Assembly: GCA_009881125.1 (NCBI GenBank)
Contig: WXFH01000015.1
Coordinates: forward strand, 1 to 52,963
Reading direction: 5' to 3'
Source: Acidaminobacter sp.
GTDB taxonomy: Bacteria > Bacillota_A > Clostridia > Peptostreptococcales > Acidaminobacteraceae
Length of the DNA: 52,963 nt
Both the position numbers and the translations under genes were made by a program. This document shows, in pieces, positions 24,516 to 33,175 of this stretch. Under the pieces are notes generated by a model, which did not search any database, had not been told where the DNA came from, and saw only the letters and a program-made list of their open reading frames with translations. Position 1 is the stretch's first letter; each line of letters starts with the position of its first letter.

Positions 24516-25828
24516 TACCTTATTCGCGGTTTCAAAACGTTTTGGAAAGATTTCAGCCATTTGAGTATTCGGGAAAAGTCGACCAAGTTATTGGCCTGAC
24601 TATTGAAGTAAAAAGCATGAAGTCTTTTGTAGGCGAAATCTGCAACATCATTTTACCAAGTCAACATTCAATTTCGGCAGAAGTTATTGGTTTTAGGGGT
24701 GACAGTGTTATTTTGATGCCCTTGGGAGAGTTGGATGGCATAATGACAGGATGCCCTGTCATACCAACTGGAAAGGCGATGACTATAAATGTTGGAGAAA
24801 GTATGTTGGGTATGGTTTTGGATGGGTTGGGAAAGCCAATGCTGTTGAATCAAAATCTAAATCATTGTCATACTGAGATTCCACTATATAGGAGTCCGCC
24901 AAATCCATTGCAGCGAAAAGCTATTTCACAAATCATGCATACAGGTATTAAAGCAATAGATGCATTTTTAACTTGCGGTCATGGTCAAAGATTAGGCGTT
25001 TTCGCTGGAAGCGGCGTTGGAAAAAGCACTCTTCTTGGCATGATCAGCCGTTACAGTGATGCTGACATCAACGTAATTGCTCTTATTGGAGAACGTGGTC
25101 GTGAAGTAAAAGCTTTCTTGGAAAAGGATTTAGGAGAAGAGGGTCTTAAGAAATCGGTGATCATCTGTGCGACGTCAGAACAGCCACCGTTGGTCAGATT
25201 GAAAGGGGCATTTCTTGCAACAGCTATAGCAGAATATTTTAGGGATCAAGGCAAGCATGTCCTCCTGATGATGGATTCTGTAACGCGGTTTGCAATGGCT
25301 CAAAGGGAAGTTGCCTTGGCAGCTGGGGAGGCACCAGCAACAAAAGGGTATACACCTTCTGTGTTTGCGTTACTGCCAAAGCTCCTTGAGCGAAGTGGCA
25401 CTTCAAACCGAGGCAGCATCACTGCTTTCTATACAGTTCTTGTAGAGGGAGATGATATGAACGAGCCAATTACTGATGCGGTTCGAGGCATACTTGATGG
25501 TCATATTGTATTGAGCCGGGAACTTGCGGCAAAAAATCATTATCCTGCTATTGATGTGACTCAAAGTATTAGCCGATTGATGAATGACTTGGTTTCACAT
25601 GATCAAAAGGAACAGATTTCTAAATTGAGACATATGATGGGCATTTATAAAGAGGCGGAAGATCTGATTCAGATAGGTGCCTACAAGCCTGGTTCAAGTC
25701 AGGCCGTTGATCGTGCGATTGAGACAAAGCCTAAGTTGGATCAATTTTTAAAACAGAGGATTGATGAGTTTAGTCATTGTCAATCTACTTGGGAAAAAAT
25801 TGATCAATTACTTCAAAATTTCGATTAA
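24512..25828 (+). CDS. fliI: Flagellum-specific ATPase FliI
   Basis: A 438-residue F1-beta-like ATPase that energises flagellar type III export. Walker A is GVFAGSGVGKSTLLGM, the catalytic region has GERGREVKAF, Walker B is VLLMMDSVTRFAMAQREV, and the loop TKGYTPSVFALLPKLLERSG is typical. Length is normal. Translation is coupled to fliH through a 4-base overlap. Confidence 0.97.
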   Translation: MIPYSRFQNVLERFQPFEYSGKVDQVIGLTIEVKSMKSFVGEICNIILPSQHSISAEVIGFRGDSVILMPLGELDGIMTGCPVIPTGKAMTINVGESMLGMVLDGLGKPMLLNQNLNHCHTEIPLYRSPPNPLQRKAISQIMHTGIKAIDAFLTCGHGQRLGVFAGSGVGKSTLLGMISRYSDADINVIALIGERGREVKAFLEKDLGEEGLKKSVIICATSEQPPLVRLKGAFLATAIAEYFRDQGKHVLLMMDSVTRFAMAQREVALAAGEAPATKGYTPSVFALLPKLLERSGTSNRGSITAFYTVLVEGDDMNEPITDAVRGILDGHIVLSRELAAKNHYPAIDVTQSISRLMNDLVSHDQKEQISKLRHMMGIYKEAEDLIQIGAYKPGSSQAVDRAIETKPKLDQFLKQRIDEFSHCQSTWEKIDQLLQNFD

Positions 25829-25841
25829 GAGGGTGTTACCT

Positions 25842-26279
25842 TTGAAGAAGCCATCATACAGCTTGGCTAAAGTATTAGAACATAAAAACTTCAGAGCAAC
25901 CCAATTAAAAAAAGAACTTGCTGAATTGACTGACGTTTATGAGAATACTCGCATTGAAAGTGAAAATCACAAACAGCGATATCAGAACAGCTTAAAATTA
26001 GGGTCTCAAGAGAATTATTTGAAACCTGCTGATATTCAATTAACCTATGCATACCGCGATTTTTTAAGAAGCAGCTTGAACGAGGTCCTTAGCAGAGAAG
26101 AGAAGGCTGCTAAGGACTTGGCTGCAGCAAAGCAACGCTGGATTGAAGGTCAATTGGAAGTAAGAATGCTGGAGCGTCATAGGGAGAATGAGCAGAAGTC
26201 TTTTTCTGACCATCAGGATCGTCTGACACAAAGTACATTGGATGAAATTGCAGTGAACCTTTATCATAGAAGACGTTAA
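25842..26279 (+). CDS. fliJ: Flagellar export protein FliJ
   Basis: A 145-residue, highly charged, coiled-coil protein directly after fliI, which is the place and character of FliJ, the stalk-like partner of the FliI ring. Few residues are conserved in FliJ, so the call rests on order, size and helicity. The frame is open upstream inside fliI, but AAGAGGG places the start at the TTG at 25842. fliK follows after a short GGAGG-rich gap. Confidence 0.82.
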   Translation: MKKPSYSLAKVLEHKNFRATQLKKELAELTDVYENTRIESENHKQRYQNSLKLGSQENYLKPADIQLTYAYRDFLRSSLNEVLSREEKAAKDLAAAKQRWIEGQLEVRMLERHRENEQKSFSDHQDRLTQSTLDEIAVNLYHRRR

Positions 26280-26329
26280 GGAGGTGGTGAAGATTATAGA
26301 ATTCTGGAGAAGAGGAGGTGAAAATAAAG

Positions 26330-27610
26330 GTGTTACAAATATCAGCAACAGAAATAAACAGTACGGTTCAACACCATAAAACTGCAAGTTCTTGTAGAAA
26401 TACATGTAAATCAGATGATGAAGTGTCTTTTTCTGAGACGCTGTCCTTTTCTGAATGCTTGCTCGGTGTTTTGGATCAAAGGAAGATCTTAAATGAAAAC
26501 CAGTGTTCGAAGATAAACTCACAAGGGGAAAGTATTAATCCGGAGACAATACTGAAGAATTTAAAAGAAGTGCAGTGTGAGGTTATTAAAGAGCCGCTTG
26601 ACATGTCCCCGGGAAGGCCCCTTGAAATGAATGCTGACACGGTGATGATGAGGAATAAGGCATCTGCCAAAGCTCAGAACTATGAGGGTATTGAAATGAC
26701 CAAACAGTCTGACACACAATTAATCGCGGAAAATGAAAGAGGCAGATTAAACGCTTTTGTTAGAAGTGAATCAATTGAACTTTCATCGAAGGCGTATAAG
26801 CCGGCTGCGGATTTTGACCCAAAAGTAACTACTGGAAATATATCTAAGAACTCTATATCTGAGAATGTGGCCGTCCCATCCTCTAAAAGCGCTCTGAGTC
26901 ATCTATTTTTGTCAGAGCTCTCTGACAGTGAAATGCGCGAAACAATAATTCCGCCAAATTTTGGAGAGAACCTTCAGGGGCTTAAACAAACCAGGCGCTT
27001 AGACCATTCGAATAGTATTGATTCGAACGTTCTAATGGAAGGTGAGGTGCCAGAAGATGCAGCAAAGCATCGCAGCCAATTGAAATCAGATCAGGAGTCA
27101 TCAAAAGGATTGCTTATAGGTGATGCACCGCCAAAAACTTATCAAGCACAAGCGTTGCCCGATAGAATAAGGCCAGTTGAAATTCCACAACAGGTTACTG
27201 AACACGCGAAGCTCATCAAAGAGGGTGAAACCAGAGTGCTGAAAATGACCTTGCATCCTGAGACCCTTGGAAAGATCGAGATTCACATCAGGTTAAAAGA
27301 TGGGATTATTTCCGGGTTGGTAAAAGTCGATTCAGAGGCTGCCCGGACGATCCTCCAGAAGCAATTGGTAAATCTGACGACATCGCTAACTGAGCAAAGA
27401 ATCACATCAGGAAATTTTGAGACACAATTGAATATTACCAGTGGATTCGAATTCGGTCAGAGCGGGCGGGAAGAACAAGCTTTCCACCAAAAAAATCAAC
27501 GATTCCCACAAGAAAAATTTTTTCGAAACAGAGAAACCGACATGACAGCTGAACCTGGCGAAGTGATTGCGCAGCTTAGGATTCGAAATCAACTTGATCT
27601 GTGGGCGTAA
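26330..27610 (+). CDS. fliK: Flagellar hook-length control protein FliK
   Basis: About 426 residues. The N-terminal ~270 residues are polar, low in hydrophobic segments and variable, as expected of the ruler part. The C-terminal Flg_hook domain (GETRVLKMTLHPETLGKIEI followed by HIRLKDGIISGLVKVDS) switches export specificity through FlhB. The frame opens at a GTG at 26318 that overlaps the AGGAGG site, so the GTG at 26330, about 9 bases after it, is the better start. A second GGAGG at 26279-26284 leads nowhere in this frame. Confidence 0.87.
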   Translation: MLQISATEINSTVQHHKTASSCRNTCKSDDEVSFSETLSFSECLLGVLDQRKILNENQCSKINSQGESINPETILKNLKEVQCEVIKEPLDMSPGRPLEMNADTVMMRNKASAKAQNYEGIEMTKQSDTQLIAENERGRLNAFVRSESIELSSKAYKPAADFDPKVTTGNISKNSISENVAVPSSKSALSHLFLSELSDSEMRETIIPPNFGENLQGLKQTRRLDHSNSIDSNVLMEGEVPEDAAKHRSQLKSDQESSKGLLIGDAPPKTYQAQALPDRIRPVEIPQQVTEHAKLIKEGETRVLKMTLHPETLGKIEIHIRLKDGIISGLVKVDSEAARTILQKQLVNLTTSLTEQRITSGNFETQLNITSGFEFGQSGREEQAFHQKNQRFPQEKFFRNRETDMTAEPGEVIAQLRIRNQLDLWA

Positions 27611-27629
27611 CTGTACAGGAGGTGAATTT

Positions 27630-28067
27630 ATGGATATTCAGAATACGAACATTTTTGCCAATACAGCAGCATCAACACAGCAGAAGCAAAGTTTGACAGA
27701 TCAAAGCAGCTTTATTGGTAAAAACGATTTTTTTAAAATTTTATCTGCTCAATTGAAGTACCAAGACCCAATGTCAGGTGGAGACAACAGCGAATATATC
27801 GCACAGATGTCTCAATTCGCAATGATTGAAAAGCTCGAGAATTTGGCAGATCAACTCAACACACTTTACAATTTGAATTCCACGAATCATGCTATGTCAA
27901 TGATTGGAAAACAGGTTGATCTGGAAACTTTGGAAACAGGAGTTGTTTCAGGCATTCTTGAACGGGTTGAAATATCTCAGCAGGGAATCAAATATGTCGT
28001 GAATGGTGAGACTTATGCTTATCCAAAAGTGCTGAGCGTTGGAAGTCCGGTTCAGGTGATTGAGTGA
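27630..28067 (+). CDS. flgD: Flagellar hook capping protein FlgD
   Basis: A 145-residue short-form FlgD, the scaffold on which hook subunits assemble. The conserved N-terminal region KNDFFKILSAQLKYQDPMSG followed by NSEYIAQMSQFAMIEKLENL is diagnostic. The C-terminal FlgD Ig and Tudor-like domains of enterobacteria are mostly absent, as in many Firmicutes. The ATG at 27630 follows AGGAGG. Confidence 0.94.
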   Translation: MDIQNTNIFANTAASTQQKQSLTDQSSFIGKNDFFKILSAQLKYQDPMSGGDNSEYIAQMSQFAMIEKLENLADQLNTLYNLNSTNHAMSMIGKQVDLETLETGVVSGILERVEISQQGIKYVVNGETYAYPKVLSVGSPVQVIE

Positions 28068-28098
28068 GCAAGGCTGCATGGGAAGGGAGTGTTTTTTA

Positions 28099-28488
28099 AT
28101 GGCGATTCGAGTGCAGCAGCCGCCTATTATAGAGACGAAAAAGACGCAGACCTCAGGGCTTAAAACACAAGCGACGGCTCAAGAACACGGTGGGTTTAAA
28201 GCTCTACTTGACAGGCAGCTTTTAAACCAAACCAGTGAACTAAAATTTTCAGCTCACGCTCAACAAAGGCTTGAGCAACGCAATATCAAGTTAAATCCGG
28301 AAGATGTTGATAAAATGAAATATGCATTGAATGAACTTGAGAAGAAGGGCGGCAGAAATACTGTGATGTTTTTTAAAGAAACGGCATTCATAGCCAATGT
28401 CGGGAATAGAACGATTATAACAGCTATACCCGTCCAGGATGAGATTAATATTTTAACACAGATTGACAGCGCGGTAACCATTAAGTGA
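28099..28488 (+). CDS. Flagellar operon protein, TIGR02530 family
   Basis: A 129-residue protein of the small family found between flgD and flgE in Firmicutes, Thermotogae and spirochetes (TIGR02530); role not defined. The core HAQQRLEQRNIKLNPEDVDK and the C-terminal TAFIANVGNRTIITAI are typical. The frame runs back to 28060, but AAGGGAG stands 9 bases before the ATG at 28099. Its constant place next to flgD and flgE suggests a hook-assembly role, by inference. Confidence 0.85.
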   Translation: MAIRVQQPPIIETKKTQTSGLKTQATAQEHGGFKALLDRQLLNQTSELKFSAHAQQRLEQRNIKLNPEDVDKMKYALNELEKKGGRNTVMFFKETAFIANVGNRTIITAIPVQDEINILTQIDSAVTIK

Positions 28489-28499
28489 ACCTAAATCAA

Positions 28500-28565
28500 G
28501 GGCCGGACCTCATTGAGGAAGCCCAGGCTGCCGATCGACGGAAGCAGCCATACTAAACCAGGAGG
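28500..28565 (+). promoter_or_regulatory. Structured leader between the TIGR02530 gene and flgE
   Basis: Two adjacent hairpins. The first (28500-28524) has GGGC/GCCC and CCTC/GAGG stems with an internal loop CGGA/AA. The second (28526-28549) has GGCTGC/GCAGCC and CG/CG stems with a GAA bulge. The flgE Shine-Dalgarno AGGAGG (28560-28565) follows. Four GGA trinucleotides occur in about 60 bases (28505, 28517, 28540, 28561), which would suit CsrA binding. No known riboswitch was matched; function is open. Confidence 0.5.
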
Positions 28566-28573
28566 TTATGTAA

Positions 28574-29491
28574 ATGTTAAGATCCATGTATTCCGGTGTC
28601 AGTGGTATGAGAAGTTATCAAACGAAAATGGACGTTATAGGGAATAACATAGCCAATGTAGGTACAACTGCATTTAAATCAGGGACTGCTCAATTCCAAG
28701 ACTTGCTCAGCGAGATGATCAACAGCGGTCAATCTCCGATTCAGGGTGGCCTTGGCGGCATTAATCCACAGCAGATCGGTCTTGGTGTCAGTGTCGGAAA
28801 AATTTCCACTAATATGACAAACGGATCACTGCAGCCGACTGGCAGAGAGCTTGATTTTGCGCTGGAAGGCAATGGTTTTTTTGCAGTGTGTGAATCTGAA
28901 TCGATCCAAGCTCTGGACGAGCTTAGATTTACACGAGATGGCTCATTCCTGCGAGACAGCACAGGTAATTTAATCATGGGCAGTGGTTTTCGTTTAATGG
29001 GGATCAGTAATGTTACGCTGGATGATTCCGGCGCGACGTTAGCAGTTGGAGCTGATATCAATATGGAAGAGGTCGAAGCTGAAGATCTTAAGCCAATCGT
29101 CATTCCGGACAGCATCAATATAGAAGGCGAGATCAGATCGTTAGTATCTTTTACCATTGATGGCTCAGGAAAGGTGATGGTAAGATATTCTGACGGTGTC
29201 AACCGCGAACTCGGACAGGTCCCGGTTATTCGTTTTGCAAATGCCGGCGGTCTTGAAAAACAAGGCGGCAATACCTATGGACAGTCTCAAAATTCAGGTA
29301 ATGCTTCTTTTGGAAATTCAGGACAGAATGGCTTTGGAATCATTCGGAAGGGTTATCTCGAAATGTCCAATGTTGACTTAGCTAATGAATTTACTGAAAT
29401 GATCATAACCAGCCGCTCTTATCAAGCAAACTCCAGAACGATTACAACCTCTGACGAAATGCTGCAAGAACTACTGAATTTGAAAAGGTAG
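28574..29491 (+). CDS. flgE: Flagellar hook protein FlgE
   Basis: A 305-residue hook/rod-family protein in the flgE position. The N terminus (MLRSMYSGVSGMRSYQTKMD, then VIGNNIANVGTTAFKS) and C terminus (GYLEMSNVDLANEFTEMIIT, then SRSYQANSRTITTSDEM) are typical. ELDFALEGNGFFAV marks the D1-like beta domain. It is shorter than enterobacterial FlgE (about 400) because the outer domains are reduced. The hook identity rather than a rod protein comes from position between flgD and flbD/motA. Confidence 0.88.
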   Translation: MLRSMYSGVSGMRSYQTKMDVIGNNIANVGTTAFKSGTAQFQDLLSEMINSGQSPIQGGLGGINPQQIGLGVSVGKISTNMTNGSLQPTGRELDFALEGNGFFAVCESESIQALDELRFTRDGSFLRDSTGNLIMGSGFRLMGISNVTLDDSGATLAVGADINMEEVEAEDLKPIVIPDSINIEGEIRSLVSFTIDGSGKVMVRYSDGVNRELGQVPVIRFANAGGLEKQGGNTYGQSQNSGNASFGNSGQNGFGIIRKGYLEMSNVDLANEFTEMIITSRSYQANSRTITTSDEMLQELLNLKR

Positions 29492-29501
29492 CTGATGGTG
29501 C

Positions 29502-29717
29502 GTGATTGAATTAACTACGCTTAAAGGTGATATTTTTTTTCTGAATGAGATGTTGGTTTACAGAATCGATTTGGTTCCAGACACGCTTATAACTTTAACA
29601 GATGGTAATAGAATCAGAGTTCAGGAGACGCCGTCTGAAATTATCGAACGGATCCGAGTTTATCAGCGGTCGATTGGGGGCGTGCTGCGGCTCGTTCATT
29701 CGGAGGATCGAAAATGA
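29502..29717 (+). CDS. flbD: Flagellar protein FlbD (SwrD family)
   Basis: A 71-residue FlbD/SwrD protein. In B. subtilis SwrD raises motor torque for swarming, consistent with its place just before motA. The signature is short: IELTTLKGDIFFLNEMLVYR and ITLTDGNRIRVQETPSEIIE. The start is a GTG with only a weak site (AAAAGG) upstream, so it may depend on coupling from flgE. Its stop overlaps the motA start (ATGA). Confidence 0.88.
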   Translation: MIELTTLKGDIFFLNEMLVYRIDLVPDTLITLTDGNRIRVQETPSEIIERIRVYQRSIGGVLRLVHSEDRK

Positions 29718-30505
29718 AAAAAAACAACATTCCATTAATAGCTATGTTCGCGGGGGTAACGCTGATCATCGTCTCAATTGCCCTCGCGGGCAATTTAAAG
29801 AGTTTCTGGAGTTTGTCCTCTGTCATCATTACATTGTTTGGTTCATTCTGTGCGCTGACAATCAGTTATCCGCTTGATGATTTGAAGAATATCCCGGTTG
29901 CCCTTAAAAAAATCACTGAGAATACTGAAGAAAACCTGCTTCACTTGGTCGAACTTTTCACTGCTATGTCTAGAAAGTCCCGAAAAGATGGGTTACTGGC
30001 TTTAGAAGATCAATTAGATGACATTGATGATGATTTTATCGTAAGGTGCATACGAATGGTCATTGATGGGATGGATCCCGAAGTCATCCGGGATGTTATG
30101 GAAATAGAGATAGAGACCACCAAAAACCGTCATAAAGTTTCTCAAGATATTTTTCAAACCTGGGGAGAACTGGCGCCGGCATTTGGTATGCTTGGGACAT
30201 TGATAGGTCTTATTGTCATGCTTAGTCAGCTTCAGGATGCTTCCAGCATTGGCTCCGGTATGGCAGTTGCTTTGATCACTACCTTTTATGGATCTTTTTT
30301 TGCGAATCTGGTTCTGGTGCCAATTGCCACCAACTTAAGAATCAAAACAAAAAGTGAGATTTACAGACGTGAGATGATTGTAGTTGGCATACTTGAAATT
30401 CAAGCAGGCACAAATCCACGGGTCGTTGAAGAAATCATCATGACCTACCTGAATCCAAAGGAGCGAAAGGCTTATTTGGAACTGAAGCGGAATGAGGCTG
30501 CTTAA
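29714..30505 (+). CDS. motA: Flagellar motor stator protein MotA
   Basis: A 263-residue proton- or sodium-channel stator subunit with four membrane helices: two near the N terminus (AMFAGVTLIIVSIALAG and SLSSVIITLFGSFCALTI) and two near residues 150-205 (LAPAFGMLGTLIGLIVMLSQ and MAVALITTFYGSFFANLVLV). The cytoplasmic loop between helices 2 and 3 contacts FliG. It overlaps flbD by 4 bases and motB by 1 base. Ion specificity cannot be told. Confidence 0.95.
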   Translation: MKKNNIPLIAMFAGVTLIIVSIALAGNLKSFWSLSSVIITLFGSFCALTISYPLDDLKNIPVALKKITENTEENLLHLVELFTAMSRKSRKDGLLALEDQLDDIDDDFIVRCIRMVIDGMDPEVIRDVMEIEIETTKNRHKVSQDIFQTWGELAPAFGMLGTLIGLIVMLSQLQDASSIGSGMAVALITTFYGSFFANLVLVPIATNLRIKTKSEIYRREMIVVGILEIQAGTNPRVVEEIIMTYLNPKERKAYLELKRNEAA

Positions 30506-31281
30506 TGGCGAGAAGGAGGAAAAAAAATTTCGATGAAGCATCCAGCGGGTCGCAAGGATGGATTGTTACTTTTTCTGATTTAATGACTTTGTTGTTGACC
30601 TTCTTTATTCTTCTTTATTCTTTCTCCACGTTGGACATCATCAAATTTAAACAAGCAGCAGCCTCGCTTCAATCTGTGCTGTCAGGCAATCCATCTACGA
30701 TGATTTTCAATGAGACACCCTCAGGTGCTGATCAATTGCCATTTGACCCTATGGTACAGATGCAGGTTCCCCAAAGTAAGGATCAGACCACCCTGGACTC
30801 AGAAATCGTGGAGATGTTCGAGATGATCCAGGCGTTTATCAAAGAAAATGGTCTGAGTGCGGATCTTGAAGTGACTTATAACGCAAAAGGTGTTTTAGTT
30901 AATATCAGTGAAGCTGTCCTATTTGAGTCTGGTAAAGCGGAAATCAAAACTGATGGTCAAATGCTCCTTGATACAATTTCTAAACTTCTTACCACCATAG
31001 ATAATGATATTGAAATTCAAGGTCACACTGATAATCAGCCTATTCAAACGGATAAGTATCCAACTAACTGGGAATTATCAGTGGACCGCGCGGTTCAAGT
31101 GACACGATACTTTGTTCAAAGACATCAGATTGAGCCTGATAGGTTAAAAGCAGCAGGATTCGCAGAATTTCAGCCATTGGTTCCAAATTCCACATATGAG
31201 AATCGTGCTTTAAATCGGCGAGTCAATCTTCTGATCATAATTGATCACGAAACAGGAGGATCCAATGGAAGAACGACTTAA
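30505..31281 (+). CDS. motB: Flagellar motor stator protein MotB
   Basis: A 258-residue stator partner of MotA. A single N-terminal helix with the ion-carrying aspartate (TFSDLMTLLLTFFILLYSF) is followed by a linker and an OmpA-like peptidoglycan-binding domain (EIQGHTDNQPIQTDKYPTNW, ELSVDRAVQVTRYF). The start overlaps the motA stop (TAATG). The end overlaps the fliL start by 17 bases. Confidence 0.95.
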   Translation: MARRRKKNFDEASSGSQGWIVTFSDLMTLLLTFFILLYSFSTLDIIKFKQAAASLQSVLSGNPSTMIFNETPSGADQLPFDPMVQMQVPQSKDQTTLDSEIVEMFEMIQAFIKENGLSADLEVTYNAKGVLVNISEAVLFESGKAEIKTDGQMLLDTISKLLTTIDNDIEIQGHTDNQPIQTDKYPTNWELSVDRAVQVTRYFVQRHQIEPDRLKAAGFAEFQPLVPNSTYENRALNRRVNLLIIIDHETGGSNGRTT

Positions 31282-31750
31282 TGCTGAAGAAAAAAAATTT
31301 TCCAAGTCCGTCAAGAGAAAAAGGATGAAATGGATTCCAGTCGTTGGAATTCTCCTTTTTATTATATTGGCTTCAATAATTGGCGGGCTATACTTTAAAA
31401 CGGGTCAATGGCCATTTGGGATGCAAAAATTCCTGGAGAAACCTCAGATAGAGCAGATGATCCCATTGGACAGTTTTCTGGTGAACTTAAAAGATGAGCG
31501 TACCACCCACTTTCTTAAAACAAGCATCACACTTTCAATTTTAGATGATGAATCAAAAGCCATCATTGATCTTCGCATGCCGCAGATTCGAGATGTTGTG
31601 ATTCAGCATTTGAGAGGGCTGTCGAAGAGCGAAATTTCAGAAGCTCAAACGTTAGAAATTATTAGGCTAGATCTGTTGGATCAACTTAATCAGTTGTTTG
31701 AACAAGATATTCTATATAACCTGTATTTCACTGATTTTTTAATTCAATGA
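31265..31750 (+). CDS. fliL: Flagellar basal body-associated protein FliL
   Basis: A 161-residue FliL, which surrounds and supports the stator. It has one N-terminal membrane helix (WIPVVGILLFIILASIIGGL) and an extracytoplasmic stomatin-like domain (IPLDSFLVNLKDERTTHFLK to FEQDILYNLYFTDFLIQ). The AGGAGG site inside the motB end places the start at the ATG at 31265. In related operons fliM and fliY come next; here fliO does, after 52 bases. Confidence 0.92.
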   Translation: MEERLNAEEKKFSKSVKRKRMKWIPVVGILLFIILASIIGGLYFKTGQWPFGMQKFLEKPQIEQMIPLDSFLVNLKDERTTHFLKTSITLSILDDESKAIIDLRMPQIRDVVIQHLRGLSKSEISEAQTLEIIRLDLLDQLNQLFEQDILYNLYFTDFLIQ

Positions 31751-31802
31751 TATTGAAGTCAATGAAAAGAATAGAACATTACCACAAAAGAGAGGTTAAG
31801 GA

Positions 31803-32147
31803 ATGACAGATCAAACCTTCTGGATCAACGCATTAAAATTAATCGTAGCCTTGCCCGCGGTTGTTTTATTGGCGTATCTAAGTCTTCGACTAACAGCAAA
31901 AATGACAGCGATGAATATGAAAAGCAAAAATATACATATTATAGAAAAAATATCTATCGGAAAAAACCAATTATTGTTTATTGTCAAAGTTGGAGATCAT
32001 CATCATCTGCTGGCATCGAGTGAAAAAAGTGTTGCTATTCTAAGAGATATAGATCCGGCAGAACTCATTGATTCGGAAATGGATAAAAATGATGTTTTTA
32101 GTAAATATTTATCTGGAGCGGTAGAAAAATTAAGGAGAACATCATGA
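31803..32147 (+). CDS. fliO: Flagellar biosynthetic protein FliO
   Basis: A 114-residue FliO/FliZ-family protein: one N-terminal membrane helix (ALKLIVALPAVVLLAYLSLR) followed by a small cytoplasmic beta domain (IHIIEKISIGKNQLLFIVKV, GDHHHLLASSEKSVAILRDI). FliO helps FliP assemble into the export gate. The start has GGTTAAGGA upstream. Its stop overlaps the fliP start by 4 bases. Confidence 0.9.
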   Translation: MTDQTFWINALKLIVALPAVVLLAYLSLRLTAKMTAMNMKSKNIHIIEKISIGKNQLLFIVKVGDHHHLLASSEKSVAILRDIDPAELIDSEMDKNDVFSKYLSGAVEKLRRTS

Positions 32148-32899
32148 AAGACAGGATCTATCGATTAGTTGTTTTCATAATGTTGATACAATGTTTTATA
32201 ATGTCATTGGGGATTGCCTTTGCTACGACGTTGGAAGTAGATCTTGGCAATGCACTTCGAATTGAAGGAGGAGGAGGGCCTACCGGAGTACTGGGTCTTA
32301 TGGTTTTACTCACCATACTGAGCCTGGCCCCCTCTTTCTTAATATTGACCAGTGCTTTTACCAGAATTATGGTGGTCATGTCTTTTTTGAGGAGTGCTCT
32401 CGGCACCCAGCAAGCACCACCAAATCAAGTTGTAATTGGATTGGCTTTATTCCTGACTTTTTTTGTGATGGCTCCTGTATATACTGAAGTGAATGAGGAA
32501 GCGCTGAAACCGTTTACTGCCGGCTCAATAACACAAGAAGAAGCTATTGAAAAAGCGGTGATTCCAGTTAAAAGATTTATGCTGTCAAACACTCGTGAAA
32601 AGGATTTAGCGCTTTTTATTAAACTATCCGATACCTATCCGGATACGCCTGAGGAGGTTTCTCTAGTGACATTGACGCCGGCTTTTGTTATCAGCGAACT
32701 CAGGGTTGCCTTCCAAATAGGATTTTTGCTATTTCTTCCGTTTATTGTCATTGATTTAGTAGTATCAAGTATTTTAATGTCTATGGGGATGTTTATGCTT
32801 CCGCCTGTGATGATTTCACTGCCGTTTAAATTACTTTTATTTGTAATGGTAGATGGTTGGCATTTGGTGGTGACTTCGTTAATTGAAGGCTTCAGATAG
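32144..32899 (+). CDS. fliP: Flagellar export gate protein FliP
   Basis: A 251-residue FliP with an N-terminal signal peptide (VVFIMLIQCFIMSLGIAFA) and four membrane helices. Family signatures are SLAPSFLILTSAFTRIMVVM, SFLRSALGTQQAPPNQVVIG and LPFIVIDLVVSSILMSMGMF. FliP pentamer forms the core of the type III export pore with FliQ and FliR, encoded next. Confidence 0.96.
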   Translation: MKDRIYRLVVFIMLIQCFIMSLGIAFATTLEVDLGNALRIEGGGGPTGVLGLMVLLTILSLAPSFLILTSAFTRIMVVMSFLRSALGTQQAPPNQVVIGLALFLTFFVMAPVYTEVNEEALKPFTAGSITQEEAIEKAVIPVKRFMLSNTREKDLALFIKLSDTYPDTPEEVSLVTLTPAFVISELRVAFQIGFLLFLPFIVIDLVVSSILMSMGMFMLPPVMISLPFKLLLFVMVDGWHLVVTSLIEGFR

Positions 32900-32908
32900 G
32901 AGGTAGTT

Positions 32909-33175
32909 ATGTCAGAATCTGTGGTACTTGATGTGTTTAATGAAGCGCTGATGACAATGCTAAAAGTCTCATTGCCTGTGCTTTTAATTGCATTGGTGGT
33001 TGGTCTAATAATAAGTGTTTTGCAAGCAACAACACAAATACAGGAACAGACATTGAGCTTTGTTCCCAAAATGATCGCTGTTTTTGTAGGATTGATAATT
33101 TTTGGAAGTTATATGTTGAATTTACTGCTAAGTTTCACACAGAAGGTGATTCTGATGATCGCGGAGATTCAGTAA
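32909..33175 (+). CDS. fliQ: Flagellar export gate protein FliQ
   Basis: An 88-residue FliQ with two membrane helices (LKVSLPVLLIALVVGLIISV and MIAVFVGLIIFGSYMLNLLL) and the connecting motif TQIQEQTLSFVPKM. The start follows AGGAGG, and the stop abuts the fliR start codon directly. Confidence 0.95.
   Translation: MSESVVLDVFNEALMTMLKVSLPVLLIALVVGLIISVLQATTQIQEQTLSFVPKMIAVFVGLIIFGSYMLNLLLSFTQKVILMIAEIQ

Noticed and set aside
26279..26330. Short leader peptide before fliK (GTG at 26287 after GGAGG)
   Set aside because: The spacing from the GGAGG to the GTG is too short and the frame runs into fliK without any recognisable content; a duplicated ribosome site is simpler.
28500..28549. Known riboswitch class in the flgE leader
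   Set aside because: The twin hairpins do not carry the conserved bases of c-di-GMP, glycine, SAM or cobalamin riboswitches as far as I can recall, so it is reported only as a structured leader.
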